A DNA stretch of 64,000 nt from the NCBI GenBank assembly GCA_051208035.1, contig JBPJFZ010000018.1, positions 1 to 64,000 on the forward strand, written 5' to 3'. Below, in pieces: positions 9,293 to 16,877 of the stretch. The translations under genes were made by a program, and so were the position numbers. This DNA comes from JACKOB01 sp024234575 (GTDB taxonomy: Bacteria > Pseudomonadota > Gammaproteobacteria > Pseudomonadales > Oleiphilaceae). Numbering within the stretch: the stretch's first letter is position 1; the number at the start of each line of letters is the position of its first letter. The notes below the pieces were generated by a model, which worked only from the letters and a program-made list of their open reading frames with translations, was not told where the DNA came from and did no database searches.

Positions 9293-9360
9293 TGTCCGAT
9301 AATGACCGACATAATGTCACATTCTGACCTTAACCATAATAGTACATTGGTACATAATTC
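9293..9360 (+). promoter_or_regulatory. Promoter and upstream TGTC/TGAC array of sRNA copy 1
   Basis: Four half-sites lie in phase: TGTCC (9293), TGACC (9303), TGTCA (9315), TGACC (9325), so a TGTCM-N5-TGACC pair recurs with a 22-bp period. A TGAC-N9-GTCA palindrome (9303-9319) is embedded. A -10-like TACATAAT lies at 9351-9358. The same array and spacing occur before copies 2 and 3, which is strong evidence for a functional activator or repressor site. Confidence 0.75.
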
Positions 9361-9363
9361 GTC

Positions 9364-9455
9364 TTGTTGATTTGTGTCTCTGAATAAGTCCTCAACTCTT
9401 CGGAGTTTGGAGACTTACCTTGCTTAAGGGCTGTGCTTTGCACGGCCTTTTTTTT
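9364..9455 (+). ncRNA. Candidate small RNA, family copy 1
   Basis: About 92 nt, with the 5' end estimated from the -10 element. Shared segments: TTGATTTGTGTCTCTGAA near the 5' end, then AGTC opening a central hairpin (loop TTCG, closing GACT), then TACCTTGCTTA, then an intrinsic terminator (GGCTGTGC / GCACGGCC stem, 9429-9447, followed by eight T). The region has no plausible coding frame. It is homologous to copies 2 and 3 about 1 kb downstream. I do not recognise the family. Confidence 0.8.
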
Positions 9456-9514
9456 ATCCTCCACCACATACTGCCTCACCTCAAGCAGAGATTAAAGTAA
9501 AAACTCTAATAACT

Positions 9515-9799
9515 TCACTCGCCACTATTTTTAAACCCTTTTTTCATAACGCTTAAACCTTCGGCTATGCAGCCTAGATAAGATTCGTCGTCATTATTAA
9601 AGAACGATGAATACCACGCTGAATAACGTGGCAAGACGCTTCGGGAATATACATAGGTGTTTTTCTTGGTATCCGCATCACCTTTGCCTTCGCCAACTCG
9701 ATAACGCAGAGGCATGATACAAAAATCTGAAGTGCCAGAATTGATCAAAATATATTCCTTACGACCTAATTTTAAAAAAAATATATATTTTTGAACCAT
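9515..9799 (-). CDS. Small unknown protein, sRNA island
   Basis: A 94-residue frame from an internal ATG (a 107-residue form starts at 9838). It is rich in aromatic and basic residues (VYSRSVLPRYSAWYSSFF) with two Cys, no signal peptide in the shorter form and no domain I recognise. Neither start has a good ribosome site (GGCGAG only). Composition looks protein-like rather than random, and it is divergent from the secreted-protein gene at 9856. It could be a real orphan gene or a chance frame. Confidence 0.4.
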   Translation of the reverse strand: MVQKYIFFLKLGRKEYILINSGTSDFCIMPLRYRVGEGKGDADTKKNTYVYSRSVLPRYSAWYSSFFNNDDESYLGCIAEGLSVMKKGFKNSGE

Positions 9800-9855
9800 C
9801 TCGCCGATAGCCACGACCAATGTACTGAAAACCCACAATCAACAGGAGTTTTACC

Positions 9856-10176
9856 ATGAACATACACCACCTTTTCAAAGTCACATTTCTTTTTGCCGCG
9901 CTATCCGGGTCAGTACACTCACTAAACGCGACCGCCACAGAACAACCACCCGCAAACAATGACTGCGGCATGAACACTAACAACTGTCCACCTGAAAAAC
10001 TTATCGTTAAAGAAAAATGCGGCTTGAACACGAACAATTGCTCACAAGGTTACGCGACACTGGTCGGCGTTAATGCACAAAGCAGTACCGCTTCAAGCAC
10101 TGGAAACAGCGTTATCAGCGCCCCACCACCAAAAAAGGGTGGTTTAGATCGGGATATTATTCGTCGCAAGTGGTAA
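9856..10176 (+). CDS. Small secreted protein with two CGxNTNNC repeats
   Basis: 106 residues with a clear Sec signal peptide (about 1-27: basic start, hydrophobic core, ATA cleavage region). The mature part holds two copies of CG(M/L)NTNNC, spaced about 19 residues apart, then a Ser/Thr-rich stretch and a basic tail (PPPKKGG, RRKW). The paired Cys suggest disulfides or metal binding outside the cytoplasm. GGAG lies nine nucleotides before the ATG. It sits between sRNA copy 1 and copies 2-3. No known family comes to mind, and its function is unknown. Confidence 0.65.
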   Translation: MNIHHLFKVTFLFAALSGSVHSLNATATEQPPANNDCGMNTNNCPPEKLIVKEKCGLNTNNCSQGYATLVGVNAQSSTASSTGNSVISAPPPKKGGLDRDIIRRKW

Positions 10177-10242
10177 AGAGTAGTTGTCATAAACGATGCG
10201 TAATTGGGGCCAGAGTGCGAGCAGGCGGTCTTATGACCAGCA

Positions 10243-10308
10243 TGTCCTTTTATGACCGATAGAATGTCAGTTTATGACCTTCTTGATAATGGAACATTAG
10301 TACATAAT
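10243..10308 (+). promoter_or_regulatory. Promoter and upstream TGTC/TGAC array of sRNA copy 2
   Basis: TGTCC (10243), TGACC (10253), TGTCA (10265) and TGACC (10275) repeat the spacing of copy 1 exactly, including TGAC-N9-GTCA at 10253-10269. The -10-like TACATAAT at 10301-10308 is identical to copy 1, as is most of the flanking sequence down to the transcript start. Confidence 0.75.
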
Positions 10309-10313
10309 TCATC

Positions 10314-10404
10314 TCGTTGATTTGTGTCTCTGAAAGAGTCTTAAACTCACTGAGTTATAAGACTACCTTGCTTATCAGGCTGTGCTTTGCACGGCCTTTT
10401 TTTT
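10314..10404 (+). ncRNA. Candidate small RNA, family copy 2
   Basis: About 91 nt. It keeps TTGATTTGTGTCTCTGAA, the AGTC...GACT-closed hairpin, TACCTTGCTTA and the same terminator (stem 10378-10396, then eight T). The central hairpin is AGTCTTAAACTC paired with GAGTT-A-TAAGACT, 12 pairs with one bulged A. Between copies 1 and 2 its middle pairs change sequence on both arms and mostly stay paired, as expected for a selected RNA fold. Confidence 0.8.
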
Positions 10405-10452
10405 GCCCTCAATATAGCGTTGTCCTCAATTGACAGCCTCTTTATCACTAAA

Positions 10453-10518
10453 TGTCCGTTAATGACCGAAATTTTGTCATAAATAGACCTTCTAGAGTAA
10501 TTACTCTTATTCTATACT
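10453..10518 (+). promoter_or_regulatory. Promoter and upstream TGTC/TGAC array of sRNA copy 3
   Basis: TGTCC (10453), TGACC (10463), TGTCA (10475) and a slightly altered AGACC (10485) keep the spacing of the other two copies, with TGAC-N9-GTCA at 10463-10479. The -10 element here is TATACT (10513-10518), closer to consensus than in copies 1 and 2, so basal strength may differ. Confidence 0.72.
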
Positions 10519-10524
10519 TTTTCT

Positions 10525-10615
10525 CGTTGATTAGTGTCTCTGAACTAGTCCGTTTGTACCGGGAAACCGGTATTACCTTGCTTATTATGGCCGTGCAATG
10601 CGCGGCCTTTTTTTT
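10525..10615 (+). ncRNA. Candidate small RNA, family copy 3
   Basis: About 91 nt. The 5' segment (TTGATTAGTGTCTCTGAA), TACCTTGCTTA and the terminator (GGCCGTGC / GCGCGGCC, 10589-10607, eight T) are kept. The central hairpin is replaced by a different GC-rich one (TACCGG / CCGGTA, about 10557-10572). So this copy has the family scaffold but a divergent middle. A 75-codon frame crossing it is dismissed because it reads through the terminator. Confidence 0.8.
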
Positions 10616-10850
10616 GCCCGTAGAAAATTACACCCATACTAGAATCAGAATAGCCTGCCAGGCTTCTGCTTCTGTATAGGACCACGGCTAAAACCAGTCA
10701 ATTGACCCAAATTTCATCGCATTAGCTTTACCAAGCCAATTACCCATCACGATAAAACGTCAAGAATAGCGACTCCACTGAAGGACTCAGAGGTTAATGC
10801 CACACCGGTTAACCTAAGCCTGCAGAAACCATTGTTAAGGAGCCATTAGA
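10616..10850. other. Intergenic stretch before the acyl-CoA dehydrogenase gene
   Basis: About 235 bp with no convincing gene. It must hold the promoter of the next gene. AAGGAG lies nine nucleotides before its ATG. I see no further repeat or hairpin of note. Confidence 0.5.
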
Positions 10851-12680
10851 ATGCCGCAGTACAAAGCCCCCCTGAAAGACATGCAGTTTGTCTTCAATGA
10901 TGTTTTCAAGGCAAATCAACACTATCAGCAATTCGCCGAGGGCCAGGAGGCCACGCCTGACGTTATCGATGCGATACTGCAAGAATGCGCTCGCTTCTCA
11001 GAAGAAGTGCTGGCACCGCTTTATCAGTCTGGTGACCATGAAGGCTGCAAACTGGTAGAGGGCAAAGTTATTACCCCAAAAGGCTACAAAGAAGCCTATC
11101 AGGAATACGTTGCCGGTGGCTGGCAAGGGCTATCTCACCCGCAAGAGTATGGTGGCCAGGGATTACCTGTGTCGTTGGGAGTGCTTAAATCAGAGATGAT
11201 CAGCACAGCCAATTGGTCTTGGGGTATGTATCCAGGGCTTAGCTTAGGTGCGATGAACACTATTTATCTGCACGGTGATGAGCCACAGAAACAAACCTAT
11301 CTCACTAAACTAACCGAGGGTAGCTGGACCGGCACCATGTGCCTGACAGAACCACAATGTGGCACTGATCTGGGACAGGTAAAAACCAAGGCAGAACCAA
11401 TAGAAGGTGAAACCGAAGCAGGCGTTTACCGCATCACCGGCACGAAGATTTTTATCTCTGCGGGCGATCACGATATGGCCGACAATATTATTCATATTGT
11501 TCTGGCGAGATTGCCAGATGCCCCCAAAGGCACACGAGGAATATCGCTGTTTATCGTACCCAAATACCTGCCGGATGCTGAAGGTAATGCCGGTGAGTTT
11601 AACCACGTGAGCGTTGGCTCGCTGGAAGAAAAAATGGGGATCAAAGCCTCAGCGACATGTGTGATGAATTTCGACGGTTCCAAAGGATTTCTCATCGGCC
11701 CTGCCAACAAGGGGCTGCAGTGCATGTTTACCTTTATGAACACCGCGCGTATCGGTACCGGCCTACAAGGTAGCTGCGCGGCAGAGTTATCGTTTCAGGG
11801 GGCGTTGATGTATGCCCGTGACAGGCTATCGATGCGCTCGTTAAGCGGCAAAAAAGCGCCAGACAAAGTCGCTGACCCGATCATTGTGCACCCCGATGTA
11901 AGGCGCATGCTGCTCACCCAGAAAGCCTTCGCCGAAGGTGGCAGAGCATTAATCTACTACACCGCCCTGCTCGCAGATCATCTGGTGCATGGCAAAACCG
12001 AAGCAGAAAAAGCGCAAGCAGACGACACGCTCGGATTTATCACACCTATCGTTAAAGCATTTTTGACCGAAACCGGTTACGAAGCGGCGAACCTTGGTAT
12101 GCAGGTTTATGGCGGTCATGGCTACATCAAAGAATGGGGTATGGAACAAATAGTACGCGACACACGTATCGCCATGCTTTATGAAGGCACCACCGGAATA
12201 CAGGCGCTGGATTTGTTGGGGCGTAAAATTCTGCTCGACAAAGGAGCGGCCTTCAGGCGATTCAGCAAAGAGCTGTCATCGTACACTAAAGGAAAATCCC
12301 GTTTTGTTACCGGCAAGCAGCGCAAGCACATGAAATCGATGCTGTCGGATCTTACCTGGCTGAATCGTCAATGGTCTTATGTGACCTTACGTGTGGTGTT
12401 TAACTCGGTGCGTAATCGAGATGAAGTCGGTGCCGCATCCGTCGATTACCTGATGTATTCAGGCTACATCGTACTGGCTTATATGTGGGCGATGATGGCA
12501 GAAAATGCTTACGAGAAACTGGCCGAAGGCGTATCCGATCCTGAGTTTTATGAAGCAAAAATCAAAACCGCAGAATTCTACTTTGCCCGCATACTGCCCA
12601 GAACCAAATCTCACTACGCATCAATGCTATCAGGCTCTGAAAACCTGATGTCATTAGATGAAGCTCACTTTGCCTTTTAG
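10851..12680 (+). CDS. Acyl-CoA dehydrogenase, long form (FadE/DmdC-like)
   Basis: FAD-dependent alpha,beta-dehydrogenation of an acyl-CoA thioester in the cytoplasm. The 609 residues follow the layout of the long acyl-CoA dehydrogenases: an N-terminal extension (PQYKAPLKDMQFV), the helical N-domain, the beta domain with LTEPQCGTDLG and SVGSLEEKMGIKAS, and a C-domain with YGGHGYIKEWGMEQIVRDTRIAMLYEGTTGIQALDL, which includes the catalytic Glu region, plus the extra C-terminal domain. This class includes methylmercaptopropionyl-CoA dehydrogenases and broad-chain enzymes, so the substrate cannot be fixed. It is a single gene with its own terminator. Confidence 0.9.
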   Translation: MPQYKAPLKDMQFVFNDVFKANQHYQQFAEGQEATPDVIDAILQECARFSEEVLAPLYQSGDHEGCKLVEGKVITPKGYKEAYQEYVAGGWQGLSHPQEYGGQGLPVSLGVLKSEMISTANWSWGMYPGLSLGAMNTIYLHGDEPQKQTYLTKLTEGSWTGTMCLTEPQCGTDLGQVKTKAEPIEGETEAGVYRITGTKIFISAGDHDMADNIIHIVLARLPDAPKGTRGISLFIVPKYLPDAEGNAGEFNHVSVGSLEEKMGIKASATCVMNFDGSKGFLIGPANKGLQCMFTFMNTARIGTGLQGSCAAELSFQGALMYARDRLSMRSLSGKKAPDKVADPIIVHPDVRRMLLTQKAFAEGGRALIYYTALLADHLVHGKTEAEKAQADDTLGFITPIVKAFLTETGYEAANLGMQVYGGHGYIKEWGMEQIVRDTRIAMLYEGTTGIQALDLLGRKILLDKGAAFRRFSKELSSYTKGKSRFVTGKQRKHMKSMLSDLTWLNRQWSYVTLRVVFNSVRNRDEVGAASVDYLMYSGYIVLAYMWAMMAENAYEKLAEGVSDPEFYEAKIKTAEFYFARILPRTKSHYASMLSGSENLMSLDEAHFAF

Positions 12681-12700
12681 CCATTATCGTTGGCCTTTCG

Positions 12701-12726
12701 GGCAGGAGTTATCTCCTGCCTTTTTT
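12701..12726 (+). terminator. Intrinsic terminator of the acyl-CoA dehydrogenase gene
   Basis: A perfect 8-bp stem (GGCAGGAG / CTCCTGCC) with a 4-nt loop is followed by six T, 20 bp after the stop codon. Confidence 0.9.
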
Positions 12727-12998
12727 GTTCACCTCATTACAAAATGCTGTGCAGAGGTCACATTAGTGTTCACTTAGTCGCCCAATCCTCTCCTGCCACC
12801 AGGCAGTTATCTATCGAATCTCACTATTTACACTCAGAGTTCTTGCGTGCTTCCTCTTCTGCGGCATCGATTAGCTAAAGATATAAAAACCGGGCACAAG
12901 ATAAAAACAGGAAATATATCGAGCCGGTGCTATTTTATAATCTGTTCAATTAATCCTGGTTAGCCTTTTAATGAAGTTTAGGACAATGGCACCTTTTC
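12727..12998. other. Intergenic stretch
   Basis: About 270 bp without a supportable gene, hairpin or repeat. The DUF898 promoter should lie here. Only a distant AGGA (about 12980) precedes the next start codon. Confidence 0.4.
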
Positions 12999-14381
12999 AT
13001 GACTAATGAGAAAACAGATACAACCCGCAAAAAGCTGGACTTCGAATTCAATGGCGATGGCGGAGACTATTTTGGTATCTGGATCATCAACTCTCTGCTA
13101 ACGCTGGTTACACTCGGTTTTTATTCTCCCTGGGCCAAGGTCCGCAAATTACAATATTTCTATGGCAGCACAAAAATCGCTGGCGGATCGTTTCAGTTTC
13201 TGGCCAACCCTTGGTCGATGCTTAAATTCAGGATTTTGGCGATATTATTGTTGATCATCTACGTCATATCGGAACAGCTTTTCGCCACCCACGATGTTGC
13301 CATGATCATCTATCTGAGCCTGTTTGTACTCTACCTGCTGTTTGCACCGGTATTAATGGTGCTTATGTTTTCCTTTCGATTGCGTTATTCCGCCTGGCGA
13401 AGTATCCGCTTCAGCTTTAACAAAGACTACCGGGGAGCCTATCGGGTTTACATGGCGCCCAACGTTGTTTTCTTGCTGGTTCTAATCAGTATATTCGTGC
13501 CTTTCTACTTAAGCAGCGTAGCAAATGAGGCTAGCGATGCCGGCAGCCAAACAACGGCCACAGAATCTGCAGCCTATGATAAAACCCGCCACGACAACCC
13601 TGTTGATATTGATGACCCTGCTCTAGCGGCCCGTTATAACAATGACACGCAAGAATCGGATGAAAGCAACGCCGATGAAGATAGCGACACCGATTATGCC
13701 GAGGGCTACGACGACGCTTATGACGAGGACGCTATCTATGACGAAGAGGCCGATGCAGAAAGCAAAGAATTTGACGCCTTACTCGACGGTGTGGAGAAAG
13801 AGCAGTTTATACCCGCCCTTACTTTTTTGATCATATTCGTGCTGCTGTTACCTTATTTTGATTTTATCAACACACGCTTTATTGCCCGTAATGCGCGATT
13901 TGGCACTGCACAATGTCTGTTTACCGCAACCGCAAAAGACTATTACTGGCTGTATGGCAAAATATGCCTCGCTGGTGCTGGCCTTTTCGCTGCCTGGCAC
14001 CTCAACAGCATGATCGATTTAAGTGCGGTCACCGTTGTTCTAACCTGCCTGTCGGTTGTCGCTTTTTTGTATATAAAGCCCTACTTTAAAGCAAAACGAT
14101 ACAACCTGTTTTTCGGCCACTTGCACATTGGTACCGGGCACCGTTTACGGGCAAGCGCCAACCCTCTTTTCGTACTTTGGCTAAGTTTTTCTAACTCTGT
14201 AGGCATTATGTTTAGTGGTGGGCTGTTAATTCCCTGGGCACAAATTCGCACCGCCAGGTACTACCTAGGCGTCACCCATCTTGAATCATCAGGAGACTTA
14301 AACGAGTTTCTCGCAGGACAAGAAGAAAAAGCCAATGCGCTTGCCGAAGAAATATCTGACGTTTTCGACCTAGAGATCTAA
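12999..14381 (+). CDS. DUF898 (YjgN-family) integral membrane protein
   Basis: 460 residues. Two homologous halves each begin with a DUF898 signature (GDGGDYFGIW...TLGFYSPWAKVRKLQYFYGST in the first half; LFVLWLSFSNSVGIMFSGGLLIPWAQIRTARYYLG near the end). About eight membrane segments. Between the halves lies a soluble acidic insert of roughly 90 residues (about 175-265), dense in Asp, Glu, Ala and Tyr, longer than I expect for the family. The start is uncertain because no good ribosome site is near. It ends 4 bp before an M48 peptidase gene, so the two are surely one operon. Their joint function is unknown; envelope protein quality control is a guess. Confidence 0.85.
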   Translation: MTNEKTDTTRKKLDFEFNGDGGDYFGIWIINSLLTLVTLGFYSPWAKVRKLQYFYGSTKIAGGSFQFLANPWSMLKFRILAILLLIIYVISEQLFATHDVAMIIYLSLFVLYLLFAPVLMVLMFSFRLRYSAWRSIRFSFNKDYRGAYRVYMAPNVVFLLVLISIFVPFYLSSVANEASDAGSQTTATESAAYDKTRHDNPVDIDDPALAARYNNDTQESDESNADEDSDTDYAEGYDDAYDEDAIYDEEADAESKEFDALLDGVEKEQFIPALTFLIIFVLLLPYFDFINTRFIARNARFGTAQCLFTATAKDYYWLYGKICLAGAGLFAAWHLNSMIDLSAVTVVLTCLSVVAFLYIKPYFKAKRYNLFFGHLHIGTGHRLRASANPLFVLWLSFSNSVGIMFSGGLLIPWAQIRTARYYLGVTHLESSGDLNEFLAGQEEKANALAEEISDVFDLEI

Positions 14382-14385
14382 ACAC

Positions 14386-15507
14386 ATGCAAGGTGTTTAT
14401 TACGATGGCAAATCGACAGGGCAGTATCATTGCTCACTGTCGGTTGATACGAACAGCCAAGTTCTGTTGCACGATTTCACTATTGAGGCACCCCCAAATG
14501 TTGCCCCTGTTGCAATAGCGGATGTAGTCGTTTCTGCTCGCGTGGGTAATACACCAAGGTTTGTCTATTTTCCTGGTGGGGGCAGCTTCGAAACAGAAGA
14601 CCAGCAAGCTGCAGACCAGCTAAACGTACAAATCAGACAAGCACAAGGTGAAGCGGCCACACACTGGTTCATCCCACATCGCTGGGAAAGCAGCTTTCGC
14701 CTGGCGGTCGTGGCGATCAGTGTGATGCTTGCCCTGATAGTTTTTTTCGCTTTCGTGGGCATTCCAGGTATAAGTGGTTGGGTGGCAGAACAACTTCCTG
14801 CAGAGGTGAACAACGCTTTGGGCAAAGGCACGCTTGAGCTTTTAGATGAACGTTATTTTAAAAAGTCCGAACTGGATCTAGCCAGACAGCGACAATTAGA
14901 AGAACTTTTTAGCGAGTTAGCCCCTAAAGATGATGGCATCGACTATCAATTATATTTCCGCGATGGCGGCACCATCGGTGCCAACGCTTTCGCTTTGCCG
15001 AATGGACAGGTCGTTTTAACCGATGCGCTAGTCACGTTGGCCGACTCAGACAATGAAATACGCAGCATTCTGCTGCACGAAATTGCACATGTGGTTCATC
15101 GGCATACCTTAAAGCAACTAATTAGCACCGTTAGCTTATTTGCGATATACGGCATGATGATCGGTGATCTGGACACCATGAACAATGTGATGGTTTATTT
15201 GCCTGTTATCTTGATTCAGACAGGTTATTCCCGCCAGGATGAATGGGAGGCAGACGGCTACGCACTTAATGCAATGCTGGCCAGCCATATCTCACCAAAA
15301 CATTTCGCCAATATTATGCGAAAGCTTGAAAAAGAAAAGGCTTCCACGTGGTTTCAACAAGAAACTGAAGAAAACGAAACCGCTGATAACAAACCGGCAG
15401 AGAAAGACGCCAAAGACGATACCGAAGAAAGCACCTGGTTAAACTACCTTTCATCTCACCCCGTCACCCAGGACAGAATTACTCGATTTGAAAATGCCGC
15501 TCCATGA
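14386..15507 (+). CDS. M48-family membrane-anchored metallopeptidase
   Basis: 373 residues. An N-terminal soluble part of about 100 residues precedes one membrane segment (LAVVAISVMLALIVFFAFV). The peptidase domain has the zinc motif HEIAH followed by a further HRH and the third ligand in DEWEADGYA, and the late HPVTQDRI motif of M48 members. Before the last part there is a charged, low-complexity stretch (Glu/Lys/Asp/Thr rich, about 325-350). It follows the DUF898 gene by 4 bp, a pairing that suggests the peptidase acts in or on the envelope with that protein. Confidence 0.9.
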   Translation: MQGVYYDGKSTGQYHCSLSVDTNSQVLLHDFTIEAPPNVAPVAIADVVVSARVGNTPRFVYFPGGGSFETEDQQAADQLNVQIRQAQGEAATHWFIPHRWESSFRLAVVAISVMLALIVFFAFVGIPGISGWVAEQLPAEVNNALGKGTLELLDERYFKKSELDLARQRQLEELFSELAPKDDGIDYQLYFRDGGTIGANAFALPNGQVVLTDALVTLADSDNEIRSILLHEIAHVVHRHTLKQLISTVSLFAIYGMMIGDLDTMNNVMVYLPVILIQTGYSRQDEWEADGYALNAMLASHISPKHFANIMRKLEKEKASTWFQQETEENETADNKPAEKDAKDDTEESTWLNYLSSHPVTQDRITRFENAAP

Positions 15508-15672
15508 ACAGCTTAGAAAACACCTTTTTGACCTACTCATTTTATAAACTCAATGCTAGTCTTATCTGGACTCTGTTGACCGGACTTGGGTGGCTTGTTT
15601 TTACCTGATCGCGGCATTGAAAGAGTCGATGACAGCTAATTTATTGGTGATAGTTAATACAAAGGACGTGAA

Positions 15673-16008
15673 ATGGAATACTTTACCGACGCGCTAAAAA
15701 AATACGCAGAATTTACCGGCCGTGCAACGAGACAACAGTATTGGATGTACATACTTTTCTACTTCATTATCTATATTGCCTGCGTGGTAGTAGATTCTGT
15801 AATAGGTACCTTTATTTTTTCTACTATTTGCTCTCTGGGCTTGTTAATCCCCAGCATTAGCATTGCTACAAGACGACTTCACGACACTGGTCGCTCAGGA
15901 TGGTGGCAGTTAATTGCGTTAATCCCTCTCATTGGTGCAATCGTGCTACTGGTGTTTCTTGTGCAAAGCAGCCATCCAGACAACGAGTACGGCCCAGCCG
16001 TCAATTGA
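15673..16008 (+). CDS. DUF805 family small membrane protein
   Basis: 111 residues: an N-terminal amphipathic YFTDALKKYAEFTGRATRQQYW signature, two or three membrane segments, and the conserved RRLHDTGRSGWWQL motif with a PDNEYGP end. These mark the DUF805 (YhaH-like) family, whose function is unknown. AAAGGAC precedes the ATG by about five nucleotides. It is a separate gene, 165 bp after the M48 gene and in the same direction. Confidence 0.9.
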   Translation: MEYFTDALKKYAEFTGRATRQQYWMYILFYFIIYIACVVVDSVIGTFIFSTICSLGLLIPSISIATRRLHDTGRSGWWQLIALIPLIGAIVLLVFLVQSSHPDNEYGPAVN

Positions 16009-16047
16009 TCATTACGCCTACTCGTAAGTAATCAGTTACCCGCTAAA

Positions 16048-16076
16048 AGAGCTTGTTGATTTCATCAACAGGCTCT
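16048..16076. terminator. Bidirectional hairpin between DUF805 gene and argO
   Basis: AGAGC-TTGTTGA pairs with TCAACA-GGCTCT across a short loop, between two convergent genes. T-runs are weak on both sides, so it is a probable but not strong terminator. Confidence 0.5.
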
Positions 16077-16160
16077 GCTGTTAACAACCCGCCATAGTCA
16101 ATCCCATCAACGGTGGTTAGTGCTGAAATGCACATTTTATTCTTTTCTATCTCTACCGCC

Positions 16161-16778
16161 CTAAAAAACAGACCGCCATAAAGGGATAGCAATTGCCCAC
16201 ATCATCAGGCATACCACGACATCCATCGCCTGCCAGGCTTTCGGGTTGGAAAAATATGGTGCCAGACGACGCGCACCCCAGCAGAGTAGATTAAACCAGG
16301 CAACTGAGGCGGTGGCGGCTCCTAGGGCAAACCACCATTTGTCGACGCTGCCATATTGGGCACCGACGCTGCCAATTAATACCACGGTGTCCAAGTAGAC
16401 ATGAGGGTTAAGCAATGACAACGCCAGTGTTGCCAGCACCGCTGTTTTTCTGGTGATAAAGCGCTGCCCTGCCATATTTAGCCCACGGGGTCTTATAGCC
16501 GATAGCAACGCTCTGGCACCATAACCGGTTAAGAAAACTGCGCCAAAGACGGTAATGACTGTCGCCACGGTTTGGCTTTGAGTGATCAACAAGCCCATTC
16601 CGGCCACGCCGACACATATCAGCAGTACATCCAGGAAGATGCAGGTAATGGCAATGGGGATATGGAAGTTGTTTTTTACCCCTTGGGACAATACAAACGC
16701 ATTCTGTGCGCCAATGGCCACAATTAATCCCGCGCTGGTGGCGAACCCTTTTAGCATAATCGCCAGTATTTCAAACAT
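16161..16778 (-). CDS. argO: Arginine exporter of the LysE/ArgO family
   Basis: 205 residues, six membrane segments. Family marks: an N-terminal GFATSAGLIVAIGAQNAFVL stretch, LTGYGARALLSA, and LSLLNPHVYLDTVVLIG around the conserved NPHVYLD. It is divergent from a LysR regulator of the ArgP type, the standard arrangement in which ArgP activates argO in response to arginine or lysine. It exports surplus arginine or its toxic analogues across the inner membrane. With speA and argP in the same window, arginine balance is a visible theme. Confidence 0.9.
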   Translation of the reverse strand: MFEILAIMLKGFATSAGLIVAIGAQNAFVLSQGVKNNFHIPIAITCIFLDVLLICVGVAGMGLLITQSQTVATVITVFGAVFLTGYGARALLSAIRPRGLNMAGQRFITRKTAVLATLALSLLNPHVYLDTVVLIGSVGAQYGSVDKWWFALGAATASVAWFNLLCWGARRLAPYFSNPKAWQAMDVVVCLMMWAIAIPLWRSVF

Positions 16779-16877
16779 GAGTGTGTCCTGATCAAATTAA
16801 AACTAACTTGGACGCATCGTAATAATTCTGCTTGAATTAATATAATTAACAATTTTACTGATTTATTAATTTTTCTT
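16779..16877. promoter_or_regulatory. Divergent argO/argP control region
   Basis: 99 bp, strongly AT-rich (TTAATATAATTAACAATTTT), between the divergent starts. LysR-type regulators bind such regions. I expect an ArgP site here from context but can point only to the AT-rich dyad-like sequence. Confidence 0.5.

Noticed and set aside
9293..10489. A classical Pho box before the sRNAs
   Set aside because: Half-sites alternate TGTCM and TGACC with 10/12-bp steps and lie about 20 bp from the -10; similar in style to PhoB sites but not a match to the consensus.
9429..10615. RsmX/Y/Z-type identity for the sRNA family
   Set aside because: Copies lack a conserved set of GGA motifs in hairpin loops; only copy 1 has one in its central loop.
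10452..10679. A 75-codon plus-strand frame across sRNA copy 3
   Set aside because: It reads through the conserved promoter, hairpin and terminator, has no ribosome site, and the conservation among the three copies is of RNA elements, not codons.
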